Below are positions 26,353 to 34,764 of a stretch of DNA of 64,000 nt, piece after piece. Location: assembly GCA_001657315.1 (NCBI GenBank), contig LYSV01000012.1, positions 56,581 through 120,580 on the forward strand. Reading direction: 5' to 3'. Position 1 is the first letter of the stretch. Each line of letters starts with the position of its first letter. The translations under genes and the position numbers were made by a program. The stretch comes from Flammeovirgaceae bacterium BBD 1991-12 (GTDB taxonomy: Bacteria > Bacteroidota > Bacteroidia > Cytophagales > Cyclobacteriaceae). The notes beneath the pieces are model-generated. The model saw only the letters and a list, made by a program, of their open reading frames with translations, made no database searches and was not told where the DNA came from.

Positions 26353-29235
26353 ATGTATTTTTACAGGGTCGCCTTGCGGATGGTTTTTCTTTTTCTGGTA
26401 TGTGCCACAGGTTGTGCCACACCTTCCATTATGGCTACGCGGTCGGTTCAATTGGGAGATTTGCACAGTAATCAAAACAACTATGAGCAGGCCGCACGGC
26501 ACTACGAAGACTATTTGAAAGTTACTCCTCAGTTAGGTGTCTACCGTAATACAGAAATGGAGGCTGAGGTGAGAAGGAAGCTGGCACAGTGCTACAGTAT
26601 GCAAAACAGATATGACAGGTCTGCCGTACACCTGCAGGAAGCTCTGAGGCTGGATTCTGCTATCAATAACAATACCCTGGGGGTAATTGAAGACCACCGG
26701 GCGCTGGGGATGCTTCAGGCCTGGCGGGGAAACTACAGGTTGGCACTTCATTATCTGAACAGGGCCATTGCGTTGAACGAAGGTATGCAGGGTAGCGCCA
26801 AAACCATCAAAAAGGAATCAATTCTGGGAACTTATCTGGCCATCTCTCAGGTGAAAATGGCTCTGGGAGATTTTGAAGATGCTGAACAGATGGCTTTGAA
26901 GGCAGAGGCTTTACTGGCAGCAACACCGGGCAATGAGGGCGCCGCCATGGAAATTGCCCTGCTGCGGGGGATCATCCATCGCGAAAAAGGCGACCTGGAA
27001 AGCGCAGTAAAGCTGATCACTAAGTCCCGGAAGCTAGCGGGGAAGAATCTGATAAGCCCGACCCGCCAGCTACAGGCCATGGCTCAGGTATGGCTCATGC
27101 GGGGTGAATATGAGGAGGCGCTCCGAAATCAACTGGAGGCGCTAAAATATGCGCGAAAATCCGGAGTGATCCCACAGATCATATCCGCCTTACTCAGGTT
27201 GGGAGATATTTACAATACCCTTGGAGATAGAAAAAAGGCAGAACAAAGCTACCTGGAAGCTATACGCATGCATGCCAATACTTCCGGGACGAAGGATAGT
27301 AAGCTCACGATAGCCAGGCCAGGGAGTGAAGATCTGACCAAAAGCCTTGAGTTTTATGAGTCACAGGGTGCCAGAACGGGTGCAGCGCTGGCGGCATTGA
27401 AGCTGGGACGGTTCATGATGAAAAAAAGTGAGTACGACAGTGCTCAGGGGCTCCTGGAAAAGGCTGAAGAATACTTCATCCTGATCCAAAGTACAGAAGG
27501 ACAGGCGGATGTACAGCTTGCACTGGGCAGGCTCTACATCATGAAACGTCGTTACACTTTGGCATCGGAGAGCCTGAATAAAGCATTGAAGCTTACCCGC
27601 CAGCCTGCTTTGAAATGGAAGATATGGTACCATATTGGAAAAGTATATGAAGAAAGCGGTCAGGCGGACACTGCTTTGGCGGCTTATCAAAAAAGTATAT
27701 CGATCATAGAAGCGTTACGGGGTGCATTCACGGCAGAAGAGCTAAAGAGTGCATTTGTCTCAGACAAAGTCGTGGTGTATGACAGCTACATTCATCTTTT
27801 ATTGGGAGAGTTGGCACAGGATAGCGATAAAGAGATCTTCGAAGAGGCCTTTGCCATGAACGAGCGGGCCAGGGCGAGAGGTTTTCTGGACATGCTGGGC
27901 AATCAGAAAATAGGGGGTGCTGTCTCACTTCAGAATGGGGAGACAACCCTGAGAGAGCAGCAGTTGCGGATCAAGATCAGGCAACTGAACCGGAAAATAC
28001 AGGGGACTACACAGCGATCTCTGCTGACAGAACTATCCCGGGAACTTCATAGGACACAGCAGGAATATCAGGATCTGCTGCTGGAGATCAAGCTTCATCA
28101 CCCGGATTATTCGGATCTGATCTCCGTAGATCCGCCACCACTAGCCGAAATTCAGAAAAAACTGGATGCAAAATCCCTGATCATGGAATACTGGGTGGGA
28201 GAGAAGCAAGTCACTGTCTGGCTGGTAAGCCATAAAGGTCTGGAAATCAGGTCTCTTCGAGTAACCAGATCAGATCTGAAAAGACAGTTGAATCTGTTCC
28301 GGAATTCCATTGGCATCCACAGTACGGAACATATCCGCGAAAGCCTTCAGGGTCTTTATCAGTTATTGATCCGGCCTTTTGAAGCAGATCTGGAGCCCTA
28401 TGAGCATTTGATCGTTATTCCGCATGGCGGATTGCATTTTCTTCCTTTTAGCGCGCTGATAGATACTAACGGTCACTATCTGGTAGAAAAGCATGTAATC
28501 TCGATGGCTCCTTCAGCATCCGTATGGCTTCACTGCAGTAAAACCACACCGGTAACCGGCCGGAAGTTTCTGGGGATGGCTCTGGGGGACGCTTCTATAG
28601 GTAGTTACCCCGGCTTGCCAGCCACAACGATGGAGGTTGACCAGCTTGCCAGAATATACGGTACGTTTGACAATCGGAGCGGTGCTGATTTTACGGAAAA
28701 CTACTTTAAGCATGCAGCAGGTAATGTAGATTACCTACATATCGCCACCCATGGGGTGCTCAACAAAAGACAGCCCGGGTATTCCTACCTTCTGATGCAT
28801 CCCTCCGAAGATGAGGACGGAAGGCTCACCGTGAATGAGATCTTTAATATCAGGCTCAATGCCCGGCTAGTTACCCTGAGCGCCTGTGAAACCGGGTTGG
28901 GAGAAGTAACGGAGGGTGACGACCTTGTTGGCCTGAGCCGCGCGTTTATTTACGGAGGTGCTCCGGCAGTGGTGGTCAGCCTTTGGAAAGTGGATGATGG
29001 AGCCACGGCCGTGCTTATGACCCGGTTCCACCAGTATCTGGAAGCTGGCCATGATGTGGCCCATTCACTTAGCTATGCTCAGCGGGATATGGTAAGAAAC
29101 AGACCCATGGCCGAAAAAGGGAACCTAAAACCTGTGACCTGGGACGATGATCTTGTGCAATACATTACGGCTAATGGCAGTGAAGTGGCTGAAGACCCCT
29201 ACTACTGGGCTTCATTTGTGATGATTGGCCACTAG
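26353..29235 (+). CDS. TPR-CHAT lipoprotein (caspase-like protease candidate)
   Basis: A 960-residue protein. A lipoprotein signal peptide ends ATGC (lipidated C21), and no acidic surface signal follows, so it probably faces the periplasm. TPR repeats fill about residues 40-480, a coiled-coil linker follows (about 530-590), and the C-terminal CHAT domain runs from about 600 to 960. The caspase-type dyad is intact: H800 in YLHIATHG and C845 in TLSACETG. CHAT domains are clan CD proteases related to separase and caspase; some are activated by binding partners. Here the protein ends a run of five coupled genes with a propeller and two barrels. No target with a known cleavage site is seen. No cas genes are near, so it is not the CRISPR-linked Csx29 type. 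Confidence 0.9.
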   Translation: MYFYRVALRMVFLFLVCATGCATPSIMATRSVQLGDLHSNQNNYEQAARHYEDYLKVTPQLGVYRNTEMEAEVRRKLAQCYSMQNRYDRSAVHLQEALRLDSAINNNTLGVIEDHRALGMLQAWRGNYRLALHYLNRAIALNEGMQGSAKTIKKESILGTYLAISQVKMALGDFEDAEQMALKAEALLAATPGNEGAAMEIALLRGIIHREKGDLESAVKLITKSRKLAGKNLISPTRQLQAMAQVWLMRGEYEEALRNQLEALKYARKSGVIPQIISALLRLGDIYNTLGDRKKAEQSYLEAIRMHANTSGTKDSKLTIARPGSEDLTKSLEFYESQGARTGAALAALKLGRFMMKKSEYDSAQGLLEKAEEYFILIQSTEGQADVQLALGRLYIMKRRYTLASESLNKALKLTRQPALKWKIWYHIGKVYEESGQADTALAAYQKSISIIEALRGAFTAEELKSAFVSDKVVVYDSYIHLLLGELAQDSDKEIFEEAFAMNERARARGFLDMLGNQKIGGAVSLQNGETTLREQQLRIKIRQLNRKIQGTTQRSLLTELSRELHRTQQEYQDLLLEIKLHHPDYSDLISVDPPPLAEIQKKLDAKSLIMEYWVGEKQVTVWLVSHKGLEIRSLRVTRSDLKRQLNLFRNSIGIHSTEHIRESLQGLYQLLIRPFEADLEPYEHLIVIPHGGLHFLPFSALIDTNGHYLVEKHVISMAPSASVWLHCSKTTPVTGRKFLGMALGDASIGSYPGLPATTMEVDQLARIYGTFDNRSGADFTENYFKHAAGNVDYLHIATHGVLNKRQPGYSYLLMHPSEDEDGRLTVNEIFNIRLNARLVTLSACETGLGEVTEGDDLVGLSRAFIYGGAPAVVVSLWKVDDGATAVLMTRFHQYLEAGHDVAHSLSYAQRDMVRNRPMAEKGNLKPVTWDDDLVQYITANGSEVAEDPYYWASFVMIGH

Positions 29236-29454
29236 CGTCGTGTTACATGTGTTTTGATACCATTTTCGTTTGTAGTTCACCGTAATCGCACCCATCTACT
29301 TGTAGGCAGTTGGCAACAGGCAGCCGGCAAACGCTGCACTACGAATCATCACAATTATTTGCCACTGCCATTTGCTTATTGCCGACTTTTATTCAGGACT
29401 TCCGGGGCGGGCAAACACGCATCAAGATATGACATAGCCTCCTTTTTTAGGGGT

Positions 29455-30807
29455 TTAGAATGTAAGTGTAAAAATGGTGTACTTGTGGGGCTCGGAGTCC
29501 ACGGTGAGGGTACCGTTATGCAGTTGCATGATCTGTCGGGAAAGGCTCAGTCCTATGCCCGATCCGGTGGTTTTGGTAGAATAAAAGGGGATAAAGATCT
29601 GATCCAGTGCCTCACGGATGATCCCCTTACCGTTGTCTTCGACAGTGATCTGGACATTGTCATTTTCATTTACGACGGAGTCCACACGGATCGTAGGATC
29701 AGGATGGTCCGGTTCGAAAGCCTCTATAGCGTTTTTCACCAGATTGATCAGTACCTGCTCGATCAGTTCTTCATCCGCCTGTATGGTCAGCTCTTCATGG
29801 ATCACATTTACAGCAATTTCCACCCTGGCCTTTCGCAGCTCTATTTTCAGCAGATTGGTCACATGCTCAAGTAACTGCTTCACTCCAATGGTCTTGATCT
29901 TAGGCAGGGGTATGGAAGTATAATCACGGTAGGCATCAATAAAGCGTATGAGCCCCTGGCTGCGTCCTTCAATGGTCCTCAGGCCTTCCTGCAGGTCTTC
30001 CACAGCATCTTCGGGCAGCTCGAACTGGTCTCCTTTTTCCTGCAGATCTTCCATGAGAATATCCTTCATCGTGGAAGTCAGCGAGGCAATGGGCGTGATC
30101 GAGTTCATGATCTCATGGCGCAGTACCCTTGTCAGGTTCTGCCATGCTTCCAGCTCCTTTTTCTGAAGCTCAGGCTGAATATTCTGGAGAGCTACCAGCT
30201 TGATCTGTTTTCCCCTAAGGATGATATTCGTGGCATGAACAGAAAGCTGGATATCTCCCTCAATGCGGTACAGGGTACTTTTCCCCGCTGGAAGGTCGAA
30301 GAGCACCTTGTAAAGCCGGGATTGACTCTCGATCAGCTCTTCAATGTTTCGCAGGTTTTCCACCTGTAGAAAGCGTTTTGCAGTGGCGTTGATCAGTTGT
30401 ACATTCCCTTCCGTATCATAGGAGATCAGGCCGGTACTTACATGCTCTACAATGGTATTCAGGTACTGAAGATGCTCCTCTTTTTCAGAGCGGGCCTTTC
30501 TGAAAGCCTCCAGCACATCATTGAAGGCTACGTTAAGGTCTCTGAAGCTGGTGCCCAGCTCATTATCGGCATTGAAGGCGCTGACAAAATCAGAATATTT
30601 TACGGACTCCAGAAAGCGCGTAAGCTTGCGATTGGTACGGGATATGAACCGGTAAAGCTCCAGCAGCACCAGGATCACTACAAAACCTAGCAGCGCCGTA
30701 GTAACGATCATTGTTGGATCGTTGAGCGTCCATACCAGACCACCTATTACCAGGCCCAAAAGGATCACCCTTAAAGCGACCCTGACCCTGAAATCCTTAA
30801 AGACCAT
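29455..30807 (-). CDS. NtrB-type sensor histidine kinase
   Basis: A 450-residue kinase. Two membrane helices (about 10-28 and 32-51) enclose hardly any periplasmic loop, so the signal is probably sensed in the membrane or cytoplasm. A HAMP-like stretch and a PAS domain follow (TIVEHVSTGLISYDTEGNVQ, about 118-205), then HisKA with H231 (VLRHEIMNSITPI) and HATPase (NLVKNAIEAF, GSGIGLSLSRQIM). It overlaps the response regulator gene by 11 bases on the same strand and is therefore its partner. Short sensor loops of this sort are seen in kinases that sense envelope or membrane stress. Confidence 0.92.
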   Translation of the reverse strand: MVFKDFRVRVALRVILLGLVIGGLVWTLNDPTMIVTTALLGFVVILVLLELYRFISRTNRKLTRFLESVKYSDFVSAFNADNELGTSFRDLNVAFNDVLEAFRKARSEKEEHLQYLNTIVEHVSTGLISYDTEGNVQLINATAKRFLQVENLRNIEELIESQSRLYKVLFDLPAGKSTLYRIEGDIQLSVHATNIILRGKQIKLVALQNIQPELQKKELEAWQNLTRVLRHEIMNSITPIASLTSTMKDILMEDLQEKGDQFELPEDAVEDLQEGLRTIEGRSQGLIRFIDAYRDYTSIPLPKIKTIGVKQLLEHVTNLLKIELRKARVEIAVNVIHEELTIQADEELIEQVLINLVKNAIEAFEPDHPDPTIRVDSVVNENDNVQITVEDNGKGIIREALDQIFIPFYSTKTTGSGIGLSLSRQIMQLHNGTLTVDSEPHKYTIFTLTF

Positions 30808-32188
30808 ATTTTTCCAACCTCCGGTACAAAGATGACCGGGTAAGTCCTAATTCGGAAGCGGCCTGAGTAATATTACCGTTGTATTTCTTCAATACCTTCC
30901 GGATCAGTATTTTTTCTACGTCTTCCAGCTTGAACTGATCCAGCATTACATTGTCGCCATCCACCTGATGCTGATGCTGGTTGGTGAAGTTAAAATCCTC
31001 TGGCTGGAGTACCTGTGAGTTGCTCATGATCACCGCCCGCTCGAGTGCATGCTGCAGTTCCCGGATATTGCCCGGCCAGTTGTGCTTTTGCATTCTCGCC
31101 ATGGCGGCATCACTGATCTTGCTTACACTTTTGCTGTACTTTTCACAGTAGTGCTTTAAAAAATGATCTGCCAGCAAAGGGATGTCCTCCAGTCGCTCCC
31201 TGAGCGGCGGCAACTGGATCTCAATGGTGTTGATCCTGTACAGCAGGTCCTGTCTGAACTTATTTTCCTTTACCATCTCATAAAGAGGCATATTGGTAGC
31301 GCAAACCAGCCGTATATCTACCTCCGTCTGTTTGTTGGATCCTACACGGCTCACCTTCCGGTTCTGCAGTACGGTAAGTAGCTTTGCCTGTAAGGGAAGG
31401 GACAGGTTGCCTATTTCATCCAGAAACAGTGTGCCTTTGTTGGCAATTTCAAAACGGCCGGCCCGGTCCTCTTTGGCGTCCGTGAAGGATCCCTTTTTGT
31501 GACCGAACAATTCACTTTCGAACAGGGTTTCACTCACGGAGCCAAGGTCCACATTCACAAATACCTGTCCTTTTCTGGAAGAGTTATTATGGATAGCCCT
31601 TGCTACCAGCTCCTTACCTGTACCGTTTTCCCCAAGTATCAAAACATTGGCATCTGTTGCGGCTACACGGTCAATGGTCTCGAATACCTTCTGGATCGCC
31701 GGACTCTGGCCTATGATGTCATTGTAGCGGTCATTGATCTTGAGATTGATCACCTTCTGTTTGGTTTTGAGGTCTTCTACCTCGAGGCGGGTTTCACGCA
31801 GGCGCATAGCAGAGAACAGTGTGGCCAGCAGTTTTTCATTTTCCCAGGGTTTCAGCACAAAATCAGTAGCGCCGGCCTTAATGGCCTTCACCGCCATTTG
31901 TACATCGCCGTAGGCGGTAATGAGGACCACCACCGCGGAGGGATCCATTCCAAGTATTTTTTCAAGCCAGTAGTAGCCCTCCTTGCCGCTGCTAACGTCC
32001 TTGGTGAAGTTCATGTCCAGCAGGATAACGTCATAGGTTTCGTTGTGAAGCAAGGTGGGGATGGTTTCCGGATTCACTTCCAGGTCTACCTGCTGGAAGT
32101 GCCTTTTCAGAAATATTTTAGCAGCTTTTAAGAGGTCTTCGTTATCGTCTACAATTAATATCTTACCTGATTTGTTCCTTTCAGTCAT
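30797..32188 (-). CDS. Sigma-54-dependent response regulator (NtrC family)
   Basis: A 463-residue protein: receiver (D58 in VILLDMNF), AAA+ domain from about 155 (ILGENGTGKELVARAIH Walker A, TLFLDEIGNLSLPLQAK Walker B) and a C-terminal Fis-type HTH (NITQAASELGLTRSSLYRRL). The loop that touches sigma-54 reads GSFTDA rather than the usual GAFTGA; the threonine is kept but the second glycine is Asp. It is divergent from the adaptor/ATPase operon. The probable targets are the sigma-54-like promoters at 32433 and 44608, each with paired upstream sites. Confidence 0.93.
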   Translation of the reverse strand: MTERNKSGKILIVDDNEDLLKAAKIFLKRHFQQVDLEVNPETIPTLLHNETYDVILLDMNFTKDVSSGKEGYYWLEKILGMDPSAVVVLITAYGDVQMAVKAIKAGATDFVLKPWENEKLLATLFSAMRLRETRLEVEDLKTKQKVINLKINDRYNDIIGQSPAIQKVFETIDRVAATDANVLILGENGTGKELVARAIHNNSSRKGQVFVNVDLGSVSETLFESELFGHKKGSFTDAKEDRAGRFEIANKGTLFLDEIGNLSLPLQAKLLTVLQNRKVSRVGSNKQTEVDIRLVCATNMPLYEMVKENKFRQDLLYRINTIEIQLPPLRERLEDIPLLADHFLKHYCEKYSKSVSKISDAAMARMQKHNWPGNIRELQHALERAVIMSNSQVLQPEDFNFTNQHQHQVDGDNVMLDQFKLEDVEKILIRKVLKKYNGNITQAASELGLTRSSLYRRLEKYGL

Positions 32189-32268
32189 TTGATCTTATTA
32201 TTTCCCCACTGATATTTCACAAAGTTGATACCGTTTTCGCCAATACGACGCCTGCGAGTGGCTTCGTA

Positions 32269-32293
32269 TGCCCAGACTCCGTCTGTGTGGGCA
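32269..32293. repeat. Bulged GTCTGTG hairpin
   Basis: TGCCCAGAC (32269-32277) faces GTC-TGTG-TGGGCA (32281-32293) around a TCC loop: nine pairs interrupted by a 4-base bulge. It shares the GTCTGTG core with the repeat at 1081-1156 and may be a member of the same dispersed family. Confidence 0.4.
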
Positions 32294-32342
32294 TTTGCTG
32301 GTATTTTCATGTTTCTTTCACTTTTACGGAACCTCTGGTCAA

Positions 32343-32380
32343 ATGTTCGCTTGCGGACGGTTACGTTCATCAATGAACGT
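32343..32380 (+). promoter_or_regulatory. Paired activator sites upstream of the adaptor operon
   Basis: ATGTTCGCTT (32343) and ACGTTCATCA (32363) are 20 bp apart. The second is part of a perfect dyad, ACGTTCAT-CA-ATGAACGT (32363-32380). The arrangement copies that at 44521-44550, where ATGTTCACTT and GTGTTCACTT are also 20 bp apart. Probable binding site of the NtrC-type regulator encoded divergently (inference). Confidence 0.5.
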
Positions 32381-32432
32381 TATCGGACTACCGTATTTGA
32401 TCAAAACACGTTTTACGAACCATTTGTATGAA

Positions 32433-32450
32433 TTGGCACACTTGTTGGCA
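32433..32450 (+). promoter_or_regulatory. Sigma-54-like promoter
   Basis: TTGGCACACTTGTTGG matches the -24/-12 consensus YTGGCACGrnnnTTGC, with GG of -24 at 32435-32436 and G in place of C at -12. The predicted start of transcription is near 32460, about 37 bases before the adaptor ATG. Confidence 0.5.
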
Positions 32451-32496
32451 AAAGGTTTAGTGAATTAGAACTTGAACAGCCTAACGGCTTTCCCGC

Positions 32497-33747
32497 ATGG
32501 ATAGAAAAATCAAGAAAAAAAAGTGGACCTTTAAAAGGATCGGAACCATTTTCGGAATAACACTTCTGGTGGTATTCGTAGGTTACCAGCTGCTTTTTGC
32601 CGACCGGCGCAGCAAGCTGAACGTGGAGAAGGAGAAGATCACCATAGCCAACGTCAAACGGGGTGCATTTCTGGAGTTTATCCCCCAAACCGGTACCGTA
32701 GAGCCCAGTGTCACCTTTTACCTGGACGCTATCGAGGGGGGTACCATAAGAAAAGTTCACGCCGAGAGTGGCGCCATGCTTGGAACGGGTGATGTTATCC
32801 TCGAATTGTCAAACCTGAACAGGGAACTCAACGTACTGAGCCAGGAGGCCAGTTTGAATGAAAGTATCAATCAGATCAGGCGTACCATGCTGCAACTGGA
32901 ACAGAATGATCTTCAGCAGCAGCAGACCCTCGCCCTCATTGATAATCAGCTTGAAAAACTGGAGCCGCAATACAAGAGGCAGAAGATGCTTTATGAAAAG
33001 GAACTGATCTCCCTGCAGGCATTTGAACAAACAAAGGCTGATTATGAGTACAATCTGAAGCGCAGGGAAATAACCTACGCAAGTTACAAAAAGGACTCTA
33101 TCAGCCGCGTCCGGCAACTGGACCAGTTCAATAAATCCGAAAGAAGGATGACCGAAAGTCTGGAAGGTGTAGGGCAGATCCTGGATAACCTTACCATTCG
33201 CTCACCGATTGAAGGCCAGTTGACCACACCACAGTTGGTAGAAGGACAATCGGTAAATCCCGGCCAGAGACTGGGACAGGTAGATAAAGTAGGCAGTTAC
33301 AAGGTAAGGGTACCCATTGACGAGCTTTATCTGCCCAAGATCTCAAAGGGACTGTCAGCCACTACGCGCTTCGATAATAAACAATATCAGTTGATAATAA
33401 CTTATATTTATCCTAATATTATCAATGGAAGATTCGAGGTAGATATGGAATTTGTAAATGAAACTCCGCAGGGTATAAGAAGAGGCCAGTCGCTAAGAAT
33501 GCGAATTGAGCTTGGCCAGCCTTCGGAAGAGCTGCTGCTTCCTGTGGGAGGATTTTACAAGGATACTGGTGGTAACTGGGTATTTGTGGTAGATCCGGAC
33601 GGAACAAGGGCCGAAAAACGCAATATCCGCCTGGGCCGAAAGAATACTGAGCATTTTGAGGTGCTCGAAGGATTGGAGCCCGGTGACAAAGTGATCACCT
33701 CTTCCTACGATAATTTTGGTGACAACGAAGTATTGATATTAAAATAG
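32497..33747 (+). CDS. HlyD/MacA-type periplasmic adaptor
   Basis: A 416-residue membrane fusion protein: an N-terminal anchor (about 16-36), a barrel-sandwich half (GAFLEFIPQTGTVEPSVTF, about 53-100), a long alpha-hairpin (about 110-215, rich in Gln and Leu), the second lipoyl half (TIRSPIEGQLTTPQLVEGQ), and beta-barrel and membrane-proximal domains (LPVGGFYKDTGGNWVFV). Such adaptors link a MacB-type pump to an outer membrane channel. The ATPase gene follows after about 93 bases. No TolC gene is in the window. Confidence 0.9.
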   Translation: MDRKIKKKKWTFKRIGTIFGITLLVVFVGYQLLFADRRSKLNVEKEKITIANVKRGAFLEFIPQTGTVEPSVTFYLDAIEGGTIRKVHAESGAMLGTGDVILELSNLNRELNVLSQEASLNESINQIRRTMLQLEQNDLQQQQTLALIDNQLEKLEPQYKRQKMLYEKELISLQAFEQTKADYEYNLKRREITYASYKKDSISRVRQLDQFNKSERRMTESLEGVGQILDNLTIRSPIEGQLTTPQLVEGQSVNPGQRLGQVDKVGSYKVRVPIDELYLPKISKGLSATTRFDNKQYQLIITYIYPNIINGRFEVDMEFVNETPQGIRRGQSLRMRIELGQPSEELLLPVGGFYKDTGGNWVFVVDPDGTRAEKRNIRLGRKNTEHFEVLEGLEPGDKVITSSYDNFGDNEVLILK

Positions 33748-33769
33748 TCAGGTAATATACAGGATCCGG

Positions 33770-33797
33770 ACTTTCAACATAGAACTTTGAACATAGA
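33770..33797. repeat. Tandem 14-bp repeat before the ATPase gene
   Basis: ACTTTCAACATAGA (33770-33783) is followed directly by ACTTTGAACATAGA (33784-33797), 13 of 14 identical. The ACTTTGAAC core also appears in the inverted repeats at 53940-53980, so this may be a dispersed intergenic word. Confidence 0.5.
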
Positions 33798-33840
33798 AAT
33801 TTCACCATTCACAAAGACTCAGAACTAAATATTTAATGAC

Positions 33841-34530
33841 ATGATCAAAATCAAGAATTTGCAAAAGGTTTACACCACCGACGAAGTAGAGACTACTGCT
33901 TTGAACAGTATCAACATAGAAATAAAAGAGGGAGAATTTGTAGCCATTATGGGCCCCTCAGGATGTGGCAAGTCTACTTTGCTGAACATTGTAGGTCTGT
34001 TGGACAACCCGACTGACGGGGAGTACCATTTTGGTGAGCACGAAGTATCGCGCTATTCGGAAAGGCAAAGGGCGCAATTACGTAAAGGTTCCATAGGTTT
34101 TGTATTCCAAAGCTTTAACCTGATCGATGAGCTGACGGTATTCGAAAACGTAGAACTTCCCTTACTGTATTTGAAGGTACCTTCTGCTGAAAGGAAGCAA
34201 CGGGTGGAAGAGGTGCTGGAGAGAATGAACATCATGCACAGGAGAAATCACTTTCCCCAGCAGCTCTCCGGAGGTCAGCAGCAAAGGGTGGCCATAGCCC
34301 GTGCCATAGTGGCAAAACCTCGTGTGATACTGGCGGATGAGCCTACCGGTAACCTTGATTCTGCCAATGGCGAAGAGGTAATGAAACTTTTGGCTGAGCT
34401 GAACGAAGAGGGAACAACGATCATCATGGTAACACACTCACCGTATGACGCCAACTATGCTCACAGGATCATCAACCTGTTTGACGGTAAGGTAGTAACG
34501 GAGAATATAAAGGAGCAATTCCATATTTAA
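33841..34530 (+). CDS. MacB/LolD-type ABC transporter ATPase
   Basis: A 229-residue ATPase with Walker A GPSGCGKST (38-46), Q-loop (FVFQSFNLIDELTV), signature LSGGQQQRVAIARA, Walker B VILADEPTGNLDS and H-loop (MVTHS). The short length and the QSFNL Q-loop are typical of the MacB/LolD/FtsE class that works with FtsX-fold permeases, pulling substrates across the envelope rather than pumping them through the membrane. It probably serves the permease at 34765 and may also serve the orphan permeases further right. Confidence 0.95.
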   Translation: MIKIKNLQKVYTTDEVETTALNSINIEIKEGEFVAIMGPSGCGKSTLLNIVGLLDNPTDGEYHFGEHEVSRYSERQRAQLRKGSIGFVFQSFNLIDELTVFENVELPLLYLKVPSAERKQRVEEVLERMNIMHRRNHFPQQLSGGQQQRVAIARAIVAKPRVILADEPTGNLDSANGEEVMKLLAELNEEGTTIIMVTHSPYDANYAHRIINLFDGKVVTENIKEQFHI

Positions 34531-34560
34531 TTTGGTTCAAGGGTCAATAATTCAAAAACA

Positions 34561-34590
34561 AAGTCCTGGCGATGCAGCCAGGACTTTTTT
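34561..34590 (+). terminator. Rho-independent terminator
   Basis: AAGTCCTGG (34561-34569) pairs with CCAGGACTT (34578-34586) around an 8-base loop, followed by TTTT. A perfect 9-bp stem 31 bases after the ATPase stop. It would cut the ATPase transcript before the permease gene unless there is read-through. Confidence 0.85.
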
Positions 34591-34764
34591 GTTTCCGGGG
34601 ATGATCCCGGGTTTAAGGATACAAAACCTGCGGTCGTTTACATCTTTTCCGGAAACTATTTCCGGGCAGGTGTTTTTTGAATCCCTGACTTGACAGCATC
34701 CCGAAATAGCAAACACAATATACAGTACCAGACACGTTATACTACAGCACATAAAAACCCGCTC

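Larger units (their letters stand above)
32189..32496. other. Divergent intergenic region between regulator and efflux operons
   Basis: About 300 bases without a convincing gene. Going from left to right it holds a bulged hairpin (32269-32293), a pair of activator-type sites including an 18-bp palindrome (32343-32380) and a sigma-54-like promoter (32433-32450). Short open frames here have no recognisable character. Confidence 0.6.

Noticed and set aside
26353..29235. TPR-CHAT protein as the protease of a type III-E CRISPR (Csx29-like)
   Set aside because: No Cas genes or array in the window, and this protein carries a lipoprotein signal, so it is exported.
29254..29874. Open frame opposite the end of the NtrB-type kinase
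   Set aside because: It lies almost wholly antisense to a well-supported kinase domain and shows no protein features of its own.
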